Shown here in pieces: positions 43,737 to 54,639 of a stretch of 64,000 nt of DNA. A program made the position numbers and the translations under genes. The stretch comes from Streptomyces sp. GQFP (GTDB taxonomy: Bacteria; Actinomycetota; Actinomycetes; Streptomycetales; Streptomycetaceae). The stretch is from contig NZ_CP089312.1 in the NCBI RefSeq assembly GCF_021545335.1, positions 5,146,001 to 5,210,000 on the forward strand, in the 5' to 3' direction. Within the stretch, counting starts at the first letter, position 1, and the number at the start of each line of letters is the position of its first letter. The notes under the pieces were generated by a model that was given only the letters and a program-made list of their open reading frames with translations, was not told where the DNA came from and made no database searches.

Positions 43737-44663
43737 ATGGTCGACACCGCACCCGCGGCACCACAGGCTCCACCCGTACAGCGCCGGCCCGAGCAGCGGG
43801 CCGCGCCCTCCCCGGGGACGCGCGTCCGGCCCACCGAGAGACCCGCGCCCGCACCCGTGCCCGCGCTCGTACCGGCACCTGTCCCCGTGCTCGTGCCGCC
43901 CGCCGAACCGCACCCCACGGCGACCCTGATCGGCTCCGTGCAGCGGGCGATGCGACTACTGGAGTCCGTCGCCGCACATGAACACGGCGCTCCCGCCAAG
44001 CAGCTGGCCCGCGAGACCGGTCTCGCCCTCCCGACCGCCTACCACCTGCTGCGGACGCTCGTCTTCGAAGGCTATCTGCGGCGCGAGAAAGGGCTGTTCT
44101 TCCTCGGCGAGGCGGCCGAGCAGTTGGGCAGCAGCGGTGCGCAGCAAAAGCGGCGCAGCACGGTGGTGGACGCACTCGCGCACTGGCGGGACGCGATCGG
44201 CGTGCCCGTGTACTACGCGGTGTACCGCGACGGCGAGGTCGACGTCATGTGCGTCTCCGACACCCCCGCCAACCCGGCGGTCGAGGAGTGGGCGGACTTC
44301 CGTGAAACCGGGCACGCACACGCCGTCGGGCAGTGCCTGCTCTCGCAGTTGGACGAGCAGGACCGCCGCGACCATCTCGAACGTCACCCCGTGCAGGCGG
44401 TCACCCCCTACACGGTGCGTGACAGCCACGCGCTGCTCCGCCGCCTCGACCGGATGCGGCGGATGGAAGTGGTCGTGGAGCGGCAGGAGTACGCGCTGGG
44501 GACGGTCTGCGCGGCGATTCCGATCACCATCGGATCCACGGCCGCAACTTTGGCCATTTCTCTACCTTCCAGCCAGGCTGATCGACTGCTAATCGCGGCA
44601 CAGCAGTTGCAAACAGAGGTCGGAAGACTGCTCGGGTCGCTTGCGATCTCTATCAGCATCTGA
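43737..44663 (+). CDS. ssgR: IclR-family regulator SsgR
   Basis: A 308-residue IclR-type regulator. The DNA-binding part (TLIGSVQRAMRLLESVA onward, HTH in PAKQLARETGLALPTAYHLL) begins near residue 60; an effector-binding domain follows. It directly precedes ssgA on the same strand, 99 bp away, and SsgR is the known activator of ssgA at the onset of sporulation. The N-terminal ~60 residues are a Pro/Ala/Arg-rich extension not expected in SsgR; either it is real or translation starts downstream. GTG 43725 is an alternative start. Confidence 0.85.
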   Translation: MVDTAPAAPQAPPVQRRPEQRAAPSPGTRVRPTERPAPAPVPALVPAPVPVLVPPAEPHPTATLIGSVQRAMRLLESVAAHEHGAPAKQLARETGLALPTAYHLLRTLVFEGYLRREKGLFFLGEAAEQLGSSGAQQKRRSTVVDALAHWRDAIGVPVYYAVYRDGEVDVMCVSDTPANPAVEEWADFRETGHAHAVGQCLLSQLDEQDRRDHLERHPVQAVTPYTVRDSHALLRRLDRMRRMEVVVERQEYALGTVCAAIPITIGSTAATLAISLPSSQADRLLIAAQQLQTEVGRLLGSLAISISI

Positions 44664-44762
44664 AAACTCACTCCTTGTGATTCACCGTGTACTTTCAGCA
44701 AGATGCGAGCAGTATCAGAGCGATGATTCCAGGCCAGTTCACGGCAAGTGACGGGGTAGGCG

Positions 44763-45200
44763 ATGCGCGAGTCGGTGCAGGCAGAAGTCATGATGAGCTT
44801 TCTTGTCTCGGAGGAGCTCTCCTTCCGCATTCCGGTGGAGCTGCGCTACGAGACCTGTGATCCCTATGCCGTCCGGCTGACCTTCCATTTGCCTGGCGAC
44901 GCCCCTGTGACCTGGGCCTTCGGGCGCGAGCTGCTGATCGACGGCGTGGGGCGGCCGTGTGGGGACGGAGATGTGCGGATCTCGCCCGCCGACGCGGATG
45001 TCCTGGGCGAGGTGCTGATCCGGCTTCAGGTCGGCGGCGACCAGGCGCTGTTCCGCTCCGGTGCGGCGCCGCTGGTGGCGTTCCTCGACCGTACGGACAA
45101 GCTTGTGCCGTTGGGGCAGGAGCGTTCCCTCGCCGACTTCGACGCCCACCTCGACGAGGCGCTGGTCCGCATCCTGGCGGAGGAACAGAGCGCCGGCTGA
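44763..45200 (+). CDS. ssgA: Sporulation cell-division activator SsgA
   Basis: A 145-residue SsgA-like protein found only in morphologically complex actinomycetes, needed for sporulation septation and able to induce septa when over-expressed. It begins MRESVQAEVMMSFLVSEEL and keeps the family DPYAVRLTFHLPGDAPVTW (in parts) and DRTDKLVPLGQE segments. It lies behind its regulator ssgR, confirming both names. No Shine-Dalgarno sequence is obvious beyond GGGGTAGGCG. A bidirectional terminator follows. Confidence 0.96.
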   Translation: MRESVQAEVMMSFLVSEELSFRIPVELRYETCDPYAVRLTFHLPGDAPVTWAFGRELLIDGVGRPCGDGDVRISPADADVLGEVLIRLQVGGDQALFRSGAAPLVAFLDRTDKLVPLGQERSLADFDAHLDEALVRILAEEQSAG

Positions 45201-45235
45201 GCGGATCGGCAACGGAGCCCCCGGCGGTGACGTAA

Positions 45236-45267
45236 CGCTTCTCCTCCTCGCCGGGAGGAGAAGCGTG
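45236..45267. terminator. Bidirectional terminator after ssgA
   Basis: A 13-bp perfect stem (ACGCTTCTCCTCC and complement) with a 6-nt loop between the convergent ssgA and YibE/F genes. Confidence 0.85.
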
Positions 45268-45278
45268 CCCGGCCTCCG

Positions 45279-47267
45279 TCAGTGCTTGCGGCGACGGCCC
45301 TTCCCGGCGCGGGCCGGGGCCGACTGGGCCGCCGCCTCTGCTCCCGCTCCCGCCCCTGCCGCCGCAGGAGTTCCGGGCCCGGCCCCCGTTGCCGCTCCCG
45401 CAGCCGGAGACGCCGTGCCCGGGCGGTCGGCCGAGACCATCAGGGCCGCCAGGAGCGTGGTCACCGGCACGGACGCCACCAGGCCGATCGAGCCCACCAG
45501 GGTCCGTACGATCTCCTCCGCGACGAGTTCGCTGTTGGCGACCGTCCCGACGCTGCTCTGCGCGATCGAGAAGAGCAGCAGCAGCGGCAACGCGGCGCCC
45601 GCGTAGGCGAGGACGAGGGTGTTGACGACGGACGCGATGTGGTCGCGGCCGATGCGGATGCCTGCGCGATACAGCCCGCGCCACCCCATCGTCGGATTGG
45701 CCGCGTGGAGCTCCCAGACCGCCGATGTCTGCGTCACCGTCACATCGTCGAGGACACCGAGCGAACCGATGATGACGCCCGCGAGCAGCAGGCCGCTCAT
45801 GTCGATGGACGGATACAGGCCATGGATCAGGCCCGTGTTGTCGTCCGTGTTGCCGGTGAGCGCGGCCCAGTCGATGAACCCCGAGCCGAGGACGCCGATC
45901 AGCACCAGCGAGATCAGGGTGCCGAGCACCGCCACGGACGTACGGGCCGAGAGGCCGTGGCACATGTAGAGCGCGATCAGCATGATGGCGCTGGCGCCGA
46001 TGACCGCCACGACCAGCGGATTCGAGCCCTGGAGAATCGCCGGCAGGATGAAGAAGGTCAGCACCATGAAGCTGACGGCCAGTGCGACCAGCGCCATCAC
46101 ACCGCGCATACGGCCGACGACCACGACGGCGAGCGCGAAGATGCCGGCCAGCAGGGCCATGGGGAGCCTGCGGTTCACGTCGGTGACCGAGTACTGCAGG
46201 TCCTTCGGTGCGGAGGGCTCGTAGGCGACCACGACCTTCTCGCCCTGGTGCAACTGCCGTGACTGGTCCGGCTGGACGATCTCCGTGAACGTACGGCCCT
46301 TGTCGTCACCGGTGTCGACCCGGATCGTCGCCCTCTTGCAGTCGCCGGTCGCCTGCTGCTGGGCGGAGGAGCCCTCGGCGGTGGACGTGTCGCCGGTCGG
46401 GGTGTCCCCCGAGGCGTTGACGGACTTGCAGTCCACCGCGACGACCTTGGTGACCGTCGCCTCCTGGGTCTGCCGGTCGAAGCCGACGCCGGTGCGCTCG
46501 TGCGCGGGGGCGCCTCCGGGCCACAGCACCGCGAGCCCGACCACGACCGCCGCGGCGAAGGGGATCAGGATCGCGCCGATGATCTTCCGTAGATGGATGG
46601 AGACAGGGGCGGCCGGGCCATGGCTGTGACTGTGGCCGTGCGAGGAACCGTGCTTGTCGTCGGGTCCGTGGGAGTCGTCGGACCCGGGTCTGTGCCCGCC
46701 CCCGTGCTCGCCACCCGGTCCGGCGCCGTGCCCGCCACCTTCTCCAGGGCTATGGCCACCGCCGGAGTTGCCGCCAGGCCCGCCATCGTGACCGTCACCG
46801 GGACCATGCCCGTGCCCATGGCCGGCGCCGTGTCCCGGGCCGGAGTCGTGATCGTGCCCGCCGCCTGCCCCGGGGGCAGGACCTCGCCCGCCACCGGACA
46901 TGGGAAGGGGGCTGAACTGACCGGTCTCGGGCCCCTCGGCTCCGTACCCGGGGCCTGGGCCTTGGCCGCCCGGGCCCGTTCGGCGGCCTTGGCCCGCTCC
47001 CGATCCGGGCGCGTAGCCGCGATCGATCCGCTGACCGGGCCCGTGTCCGGGACCGCCACTCGGTCCGGTCGCTCCGCCGGCGTCGCTGCCCGTTCCTGCT
47101 CTGGTTCCGGGCGCACCACCGGGTCCACCGGGGCCGTCGCCCAGCCGGAATCTGCGCTGCGGACCGGTGTTGTCGCCATTTCCGCTGCCCGGCCCGGAGG
47201 CGCGCCCGGCACCGCTTCCGCGCGGTGGCTCGGAGGGCGGGTACGGGGGTCCTTGCGTCGTGGTCAC
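45279..47267 (-). CDS. YibE/F-family membrane protein with Gly/His-rich N-terminus
   Basis: A 662-residue protein. The first ~220 residues are extremely Gly-, Pro- and His-rich (for example HGHGHGPGDGHDGG and KHGSSHGHSHSHGP) and presumably cytoplasmic and disordered, perhaps binding metal. A membrane helix and an extracytoplasmic OB-like region with three cysteines follow, then about eight hydrophobic helices with the YibE/F landmark SLGVLDDVTVTQ. Its transport role is unknown. The start is divergent from thiC. Confidence 0.85.
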   Translation of the reverse strand: MTTTQGPPYPPSEPPRGSGAGRASGPGSGNGDNTGPQRRFRLGDGPGGPGGAPGTRAGTGSDAGGATGPSGGPGHGPGQRIDRGYAPGSGAGQGRRTGPGGQGPGPGYGAEGPETGQFSPLPMSGGGRGPAPGAGGGHDHDSGPGHGAGHGHGHGPGDGHDGGPGGNSGGGHSPGEGGGHGAGPGGEHGGGHRPGSDDSHGPDDKHGSSHGHSHSHGPAAPVSIHLRKIIGAILIPFAAAVVVGLAVLWPGGAPAHERTGVGFDRQTQEATVTKVVAVDCKSVNASGDTPTGDTSTAEGSSAQQQATGDCKRATIRVDTGDDKGRTFTEIVQPDQSRQLHQGEKVVVAYEPSAPKDLQYSVTDVNRRLPMALLAGIFALAVVVVGRMRGVMALVALAVSFMVLTFFILPAILQGSNPLVVAVIGASAIMLIALYMCHGLSARTSVAVLGTLISLVLIGVLGSGFIDWAALTGNTDDNTGLIHGLYPSIDMSGLLLAGVIIGSLGVLDDVTVTQTSAVWELHAANPTMGWRGLYRAGIRIGRDHIASVVNTLVLAYAGAALPLLLLFSIAQSSVGTVANSELVAEEIVRTLVGSIGLVASVPVTTLLAALMVSADRPGTASPAAGAATGAGPGTPAAAGAGAGAEAAAQSAPARAGKGRRRKH

Positions 47268-47400
47268 CGCCCGATCATCGCAAGAACGACAGGGGCCCTC
47301 TGTTCACCTCGCCCAAATTGACGCTAGCGTGGAGGCACCTTTGCACACGCGGGAGCTCGGAGCACCGGGCTGAGAGGGCGCTGACCTCCGTCTTTGCGAT

Positions 47401-47414
47401 GTTTCACGTGGAAC
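47401..47414. other. Degenerate parS inside the riboswitch (1 mismatch)
   Basis: GTTTCACGTGGAAC; position 11 is G instead of A. It forms the 5' strand of the riboswitch variable stem. In RNA the changed base makes a G-U pair with the partner copy. Confidence 0.8.
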
Positions 47415-47430
47415 ATGTGGAACGAGTGAT

Positions 47431-47444
47431 GTTTCACATGAAAC
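47431..47444. other. Degenerate parS inside the riboswitch (1 mismatch)
   Basis: GTTTCACATGAAAC; position 8 is A instead of G. It forms the 3' strand of the variable stem; the changed base faces C of the first copy. Confidence 0.8.
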
Positions 47445-47505
47445 ATCGGCAGACGGAAGCCGCTGCGTCGACCGCTGAACCTGTTACCGGGTAATGCCGG
47501 CGTAG

Positions 47506-49320
<1,815 letters not shown>

Positions 49321-49348
49321 CACCGGCAAGGGGGCTGTGCGGAAGCCC

Positions 49349-49385
49349 AGGTGGTCAGGCGGCTTCGCTGCCGCCCGCTCCACCT
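49349..49385. terminator. Bidirectional terminator after thiC
   Basis: GGCGGC/GCCGCC stem over a 6-nt loop, with an outer AGGTGG/CCACCT helix separated by a small internal loop, between convergent thiC and the next gene. Confidence 0.7.
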
Positions 49386-49412
49386 GAGTCCTGCGTGCGG
49401 ACCACCGGTCGG

Positions 49413-50279
49413 TCACTCCGGCGGGTGGTCCGGGCCTCCGAAGTCCGGGCTGGTGAAGTCCGGGCTAGAGAAGCGGGGGCGGTGGCTCGTCGTGGGGCCG
49501 CCCTCGGGGCTGCTGAAGCCGGGCCGGTTGTAGCCGAGGTTCGGCATTCGGCCGGTGGTGGGTTCCGGGGCCGGTTTGCGGTTCATGGCCGCCGTACCGG
49601 GGTCGGCGAGGGCCTCGCGGAGGAACGGCAGGATGCCGCGCTCCAGCAGGGCCTCGCGCCAGGCTTCCCTGGCCTGGGCCACCTCCCCGGTCAGTTCGCC
49701 GTACGCCCCGGCCTCCTCCTGGTCCGGGCTGTTGCGCAGGGCGGTGAGCAGCAGGCCGACCGCCGCGACGAGTATCGCTGCCGCGGTCACCGCACCGAAC
49801 ACCCATCCGGTGGTGAGCATGGTCTGGGCGAACGCCGGCTCGGGGTCGAGCATCTTGAGGATGTAGCCCACGAGCAGGAAGATCGCCGCGGCCGTGCCCG
49901 CGAGGACGGGAGCCAGGACCGCGACGACGGCGACGGCGCCCGCCCCGGCGGTCTCGGCGGTGACCTCGCCCATGCCGGTGGCGAACCCCATGGCGCTCGG
50001 GCCCGGCTCGGTGGAGCCGGTGCCGCGGACGGACGGGTTGGACGGCGCCGGGTGGCGCAGTTCGTCGCGGACCTTCACGTAGTGCTGGTATTCGGCCGCC
50101 GCGGCGACCGTGATGAGCGCCGTGGCGTTCAGTGCCATGGTGCGCAGTTGTTCGGGGTTCAGCCGCTGACCGACGGCGGCCAGTTCCGGGCGGTGTGGGG
50201 CGGAGCGCAGCGCCTCATCGAGGATCCGCTCGTATTCCTGGCGGTCCTCGTTCAGCAGGTGCTGCGGAACGCTGTTCAT
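49413..50279 (-). CDS. Hypothetical two-helix membrane protein
   Basis: A 288-residue protein: a helical cytoplasmic N-terminal part (~1-75, EYERILDEALRSAPHRPELA), two long hydrophobic segments (AVAVVAVLAPVLAGTAAAIF, GWVFGAVTAAAILVAAVGLL), a helical middle and a Pro/Ser/Gly-rich tail with repeated SSPDF/TSPDFGGP elements. I do not recognise a family with confidence. ATG 50279 is chosen because GGGGG lies 7 bp upstream; the earlier ATG at 50285 is too close to it. Confidence 0.7.
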   Translation of the reverse strand: MNSVPQHLLNEDRQEYERILDEALRSAPHRPELAAVGQRLNPEQLRTMALNATALITVAAAAEYQHYVKVRDELRHPAPSNPSVRGTGSTEPGPSAMGFATGMGEVTAETAGAGAVAVVAVLAPVLAGTAAAIFLLVGYILKMLDPEPAFAQTMLTTGWVFGAVTAAAILVAAVGLLLTALRNSPDQEEAGAYGELTGEVAQAREAWREALLERGILPFLREALADPGTAAMNRKPAPEPTTGRMPNLGYNRPGFSSPEGGPTTSHRPRFSSPDFTSPDFGGPDHPPE

Positions 50280-50428
50280 GTGCATCCCCCGATGCTCCGT
50301 AGGGCTTGGGGCTCGGCATGCTGACGAGCCGTCGGGCAGAAACGGAGGGGAGCCTGCTACGGATAAGCCGATGGTAGAGCGGCGACGGCGCGCGGTGACA
50401 GGGGGTTTGAAGAAATTGCCGTGTGACT

Positions 50429-50462
50429 GTCCCCCGCCCGATGCGGTTCACCGCCGGGGGAC
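50429..50462 (-). terminator. Probable terminator after the metallophosphoesterase gene
   Basis: Arms GTCCCCCG and CGGGGGAC around an 18-nt loop, 29 bp past the minus-strand stop. Confidence 0.5.
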
Positions 50463-50490
50463 GCCTGCCCCAGGAACGCCCGGATATCCG

Positions 50491-51609
50491 TCAGAGATCC
50501 AGCGGAAGTTCCTGGACCAGCAGTTTTCCGGCCATGGTCACGCCGCCGTCCATCGCGATGGCGAGTCCGTCGGCGTAGACATGCGGATGTTCGATGTTCG
50601 GACCGGAACTGTCCTCACCGTCGTCCTCGGTGCCGACTTCGCCCACCAGATAGGGGATGGGGCTGTGGCCGTGAACGATGCGGGTGCCGCCGTACGTATC
50701 GAGAAGGGAGCGTACGGCCTCGGCACCGCCCTCGTCGCGGAAGGAGAAGCGCTTGGTGAACTTGCGGAACAGATCCCACACCTCGTCCGCGTCGTTGCGC
50801 GTGATCGTCTCGCGGACGGTGTCGTTGACCGCCTCGATCGAGTCACCGTAGTCGAGGTAGGCGGTGGTGTCCGAGTGCACGAGCAGATGGCCGTCGACCT
50901 CCTCGATCGCGTCGAGGCGGGCCATCCACTGGAGATGGTGGTCCTGCAGCCGGTCCATGTCGGTCTTCTGGCCGCCGTTGAGCAGCCAGGCCGCCTGGAA
51001 GGTGGCCGTGCCCGCGCCCGAGTTGACGGGGGTGTCACCGAACCGCTTGGCGCCGAGGAGCAGCAGCTCGTGGTTGCCCATGAGGGCCTTGCAGTAGCCG
51101 CCGGCCGCGGCCGCCTCGGCGGACAGCCGCATCACCAGGTCGATGACGCCGATGCCGTCCGGGCCGCGGTCGGTGAAGTCGCCGAGGAACCAGAGCCGGG
51201 CGGTGCCCGCGGACCAGTTGCACTCGCTGTCGATCAGGCCCTGCTCCTGGAGTGCGCCCACCAGTTCGTCGAGGTAGCCGTGGACGTCCCCGACGACGAA
51301 CAGGGGTCCCGGGCCGTCGGCGGCCAGGTCGGCGGGGTCGACGGTCACCTGAAGCGTGTCACCGCGGTTGATGACGGGCAGGTCGCGCTGGGTCGGCGTG
51401 TACCCGTCGGGATACTCGTCCAGATCCGCCAGGGTCTGCACGCCCTCCGCGGTCTCCTGGACCTCGGTGTCGGCCGTCCCGGCTGGGATGTCGCCGGGGG
51501 CCGTGCCGTCGGCGTACGGACCGGTCTCATGGACGTACGCGGGCACCCGGAAGTCGCGCAACGTCGCCGTCCGCGTCACCTCGGGTCCCTGACCGGCCCC
51601 CTGAGTCAT
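50491..51609 (-). CDS. Calcineurin-like metallophosphoesterase
   Basis: A 372-residue PPP-type phosphoesterase. The two-metal site is visible as GDVHG, GDFTDRG, GNHE and the later VHGHS. An N-terminal ~95 residues are variable and acidic. It may dephosphorylate proteins or cleave diadenosine polyphosphates; sequence does not decide. ATG 51609 has GGAGGGG upstream, so the open frame to 51690 is not used. Confidence 0.88.
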   Translation of the reverse strand: MTQGAGQGPEVTRTATLRDFRVPAYVHETGPYADGTAPGDIPAGTADTEVQETAEGVQTLADLDEYPDGYTPTQRDLPVINRGDTLQVTVDPADLAADGPGPLFVVGDVHGYLDELVGALQEQGLIDSECNWSAGTARLWFLGDFTDRGPDGIGVIDLVMRLSAEAAAAGGYCKALMGNHELLLLGAKRFGDTPVNSGAGTATFQAAWLLNGGQKTDMDRLQDHHLQWMARLDAIEEVDGHLLVHSDTTAYLDYGDSIEAVNDTVRETITRNDADEVWDLFRKFTKRFSFRDEGGAEAVRSLLDTYGGTRIVHGHSPIPYLVGEVGTEDDGEDSSGPNIEHPHVYADGLAIAMDGGVTMAGKLLVQELPLDL

Positions 51610-52022
51610 CGACCCCTCCACCATCGCGCCGCATCTGCACCGCATCGGACTGCCTGGTCGCAGCGGCCCGCGGTGTCGTGGGCCCATCATAGGAATGCGG
51701 ATCGCGCCATGTGATGACCCAGGGGTGGTGAATCGGCGAAGGAGCCCAGTTCACCGCGGCTTTCGCCCCGATTCGGAGGGGCTTTCCCGTACGGGACCGC
51801 CTTGGACTCCCCTGCTTCGTACTTTGCTCCACCCCTTGGACACCGACGCTTCGTACGATCATGACACCGGCGCCCGTGAACTGTCCCGAGGCCGGTGTCC
51901 GCGTTCCTGAACGGGGCCGGGCTCCCGATTCCCCTACGGGGCCGACCCCTCGTACGGCCCCGCTCCCCGGGAGCCCGCCCCGGACAAGCCCACGTTCCCC
52001 GCCCCTCGTCACCGCGCCCGGA
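51610..52022. other. 413-bp gap, no gene seen
   Basis: Between the metallophosphoesterase start and the LacI gene end. GACACCGGC/GCCGGTGTC (51863-51899) could form a 9-bp hairpin ending the LacI transcript. The promoter of the metallophosphoesterase gene must lie at its left side. I see no convincing coding frame, parS or operator. Confidence 0.4.
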
Positions 52023-53135
52023 TCAGCCTTCCTCGGGCGACCGCGGCGGACTGACCGTCGTACGCGGCGGACGGCGCTGCGAGGACGTCCGCACGATCAG
52101 TTCCGTCGGTATCACCTGCTCGACCGGCAGGTCCGAATCGACGTTCTCGATGGCGTCGATCAGGAGCTGGACCACCGCCGTGCCGATCCGGCGCGGCTTC
52201 AGGGAGAGCGTGGTGATCGGCGGCTCGGTGTTGGCGTACACCGTGGACTCGCTGCAGCAGACCAGCAGCAGGTCGTCCGGGACGCGCAGGCCGTAGCGGC
52301 GGGCCGCGGCGAGCAGGTCGGTGCCGTTCGGGTCGAAGAGGCCGTAGACGGCGTCCGGACGGTCCGGACGGGCCAGCAGCCGGTCGGCGGCCACGGCTCC
52401 CGCGCACGGGTCGTGCGCCGGGTAGGACTCGTACACCGGGTCCTGGCCGACTCGCTCGCACCAGTGCAGGTACGCCGTGGTGGAGAGGTGGGTGTAGGTG
52501 TCGGTGGAGGTCCCCGTCAGGAGGCCGATGCGGCGGGCGCCGGCGGCGGCCAGGTGGTCGAGGATGCCCAGGACGGCAGCCTCGTGGTCGTTGTCGACCC
52601 ACGCGGTGACCGGGAGCGTGCCGGCCGGGCGGCCGTCGGAGACGACCGGCAGGCCCTGCCGGACGAGTTCGCTGACCACCGGGTCGTGGTCGGACGGGTC
52701 GATGACGACCGTGCCGTCCAGGGCGACGTTCGACCACACGTCGTGGCGCGAGGTCGCGGGGAGGATGACCAGGGCGTAGCCCCGGGCGAGCGCGGCCGAG
52801 GTGGCGGCTCTGGCCATCTCCGCGAAGTACGCGAACTCGGTGAAGGTGAAAGGTTCATCCCCGTACGTCGTCACGGTCAGGCCGATCAGTCCTGACTTGC
52901 CGGTACGGAGGGTTCGGGCCGCGGCCGACGGGCGATAGCCCAGCCGGTCCGCGACCTCACGGACATGGCGTCGGGTGGCGTCCGGGAGCCGGCCCTTTCC
53001 GTTGAGGGCGTCGGAGACGGTCGTGATCGAGACCCCGGCGGCGGCGGCCACGTCTCTGATGCCTGCCCGTCCCGGCCGATTGCCTCGTCGGGTTGTCTCC
53101 GCGCGGCTCACCTGGTGCTTCCCTGCTGCTGTCAT
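52023..53135 (-). CDS. LacI-family transcriptional regulator
   Basis: A 370-residue LacI/GalR regulator. The helix-turn-helix and hinge read RDVAAAAGVSITTVSDALNG and AARTLRTGKSGLIGL, with a sugar-binding-type effector domain after them. Neither neighbour is a sugar-utilisation gene, so its target is unclear. The N-terminus before the HTH (~35 residues) is basic. ATG 53135 lacks a good ribosome-binding site; an upstream frame to 53201 exists but seems unlikely. Confidence 0.9.
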   Translation of the reverse strand: MTAAGKHQVSRAETTRRGNRPGRAGIRDVAAAAGVSITTVSDALNGKGRLPDATRRHVREVADRLGYRPSAAARTLRTGKSGLIGLTVTTYGDEPFTFTEFAYFAEMARAATSAALARGYALVILPATSRHDVWSNVALDGTVVIDPSDHDPVVSELVRQGLPVVSDGRPAGTLPVTAWVDNDHEAAVLGILDHLAAAGARRIGLLTGTSTDTYTHLSTTAYLHWCERVGQDPVYESYPAHDPCAGAVAADRLLARPDRPDAVYGLFDPNGTDLLAAARRYGLRVPDDLLLVCCSESTVYANTEPPITTLSLKPRRIGTAVVQLLIDAIENVDSDLPVEQVIPTELIVRTSSQRRPPRTTVSPPRSPEEG

Positions 53136-53544
53136 GGCGAGCCGATAGTAGGGCTCATGCGGTGGGGTAGTGCGGACGCATATGCAGCCGTTGACAGGCA
53201 CGTTTCTGCATGGTCAAAGCTCATCAACTGCCTTAGAAAGAAAGTCAGTTGAACGATATTACTGCCCTACGTGACTTGTCCGCGCGCATAGGCCTGCCAA
53301 GTGACCGATGTTTCGAAGAGGTCTCAACTCACCTCTACGAGGGATGCGCGCCACGGCGTGAGCCACCGGCGTGTGCCGGAAGGTGTGATGCGCCCCCTAA
53401 TTCGTACAACTTTGTACGGTGGTACCCCTGATGCCTGTGTGACAGGTGGGGTTGCGTTCCGGACACGACCGGCCCGTACGCAGCGGCGCCGAATCCTCAT
53501 AGGGTGAGGAGTATTGGTAGCTGGTGGTCACGAGGAGGACTGTG
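53136..53544. promoter_or_regulatory. 409-bp divergent gap with a palindromic site
   Basis: Between the LacI gene and the aminotransferase gene. It has notably lower G+C than its surroundings, especially 53210-53300. CGTACAACTTTGTACG (53403-53418) is a perfect 7-bp-arm palindrome that could be an operator, about 130 bp upstream of the aminotransferase. A 60-codon frame at 53249 has no support. I see no tRNA or attachment site. Confidence 0.45.
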
Positions 53545-54639
53545 GTGAGCGAGACGAGCCCCAAGCTGCGTGCCGAGCTGGAGGGTATCCCCACCTACAA
53601 GCCGGGCAGGCCGGCCGCGGCCGACGGCCCGGTGGCCTACAAACTGTCCTCGAACGAGAACCCGTACCCGCCGCTGCCCGGCGTGCTGGAGACCGTGACG
53701 GCGGCGGCCGGCGCCTTCAACCGCTACCCGGACATGGCCTGTACGGGGCTCATGAACGAGCTGGCCGAACGTTTCGCCGTGCCGGTCTCCCACATCGCCA
53801 CCGGCACCGGTTCGGTCGGCGTCGCGCAGCAGCTGGTCCAGTCGACCAGTGGGCCCGGCGACGAGGTGATCTACGCCTGGCGGTCCTTCGAGGCCTATCC
53901 GATCATCACGCAGATCAGCGGCGCCACGTCGGTCAAGGTTCCGTTGACGCCCGGGGACGTGCACGACCTCGACGCGATGGCGGACGCGATCACCGACCGG
54001 ACCCGGCTGATCTTCGTCTGCAACCCCAACAACCCGACGGGAACGGCCGTACGGCGGACCGAGCTGGAGCGGTTCCTGGACCGGGTGCCCAGTGATGTGC
54101 TGGTCGTACTGGACGAGGCCTACAAGGAGTTCGTGCGAGCCGCCGAAGGTGAAGGGGGGGAGGTGCCGGACGGGGTCGTGCTCTACCGCGACCGGCCGAA
54201 CGTCTGTGTGCTGCGGACCTTCTCCAAGGCGTACGGCCTCGCCGGGCTCCGGGTCGGGTTCGCGATCGCGCACGAGCCGGTGGCGGCGGCGCTGCGCAAG
54301 ACGGCGGTGCCGTTCGGGGTGAGCCAGCTCGCGCAGGACGCTGCGGTGGCCTCGCTGCGGGCCGAGGACGCGCTGCTCGGCCGGGTCGGTTCGCTGGTGT
54401 CCGAGCGCACCCGGGTGGTCGACGGGCTGCGCGGCCAGGGCTGGACGGTGCCCGACACCCAGGCGAACTTCGTGTGGCTGCGGCTGGGGGAGCACACGGT
54501 GGACTTCGCGGCGGTGTGCGAGCGGGCCGGGGTGGTCGTGCGGCCGTTCCCGGGCGAGGGGGTTCGGGTCACGGTCGGTGAGACCGAGGCGAACGACATC
54601 TTCCTGAAGGTGGCGGAGGGCTTCCGCAAGGAGATCTAG
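53545..54639 (+). CDS. hisC: HisC-type histidinol-phosphate/aromatic aminotransferase
   Basis: A 364-residue class I/II PLP aminotransferase of the HisC family. It shows the N-terminal [10 protein letters not shown], the CNPNNPTGT loop, DEAYKEF and the PLP lysine in [14 protein letters not shown]. No his genes are nearby, so it is likely the second, stand-alone copy (hisC2/pat) that may act on aromatic amino acids. GTG 53545 has GAGGAGG 7 bp upstream. It precedes cydA but is separated by its own promoter region. Confidence 0.9.
   Translation: MSETSPKLRAELEGIPTYKPGRPAAADGPVAYKLSSNENPYPPLPGVLETVTAAAGAFNRYPDMACTGLMNELAERFAVPVSHIATGTGSVGVAQQLVQSTSGPGDEVIYAWRSFEAYPIITQISGATSVKVPLTPGDVHDLDAMADAITDRTRLIFVCNPNNPTGTAVRRTELERFLDRVPSDVLVVLDEAYKEFVRAAEGEGGEVPDGVVLYRDRPNVCVLRTFSKAYGLAGLRVGFAIAHEPVAAALRKTAVPFGVSQLAQDAAVASLRAEDALLGRVGSLVSERTRVVDGLRGQGWTVPDTQANFVWLRLGEHTVDFAAVCERAGVVVRPFPGEGVRVTVGETEANDIFLKVAEGFRKEI

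Noticed and set aside
53249-53431. 60-codon frame in the LacI-hisC gap
   Set aside because: No ribosome-binding site, and no similarity or structure typical of a protein; lies in a regulatory gap.
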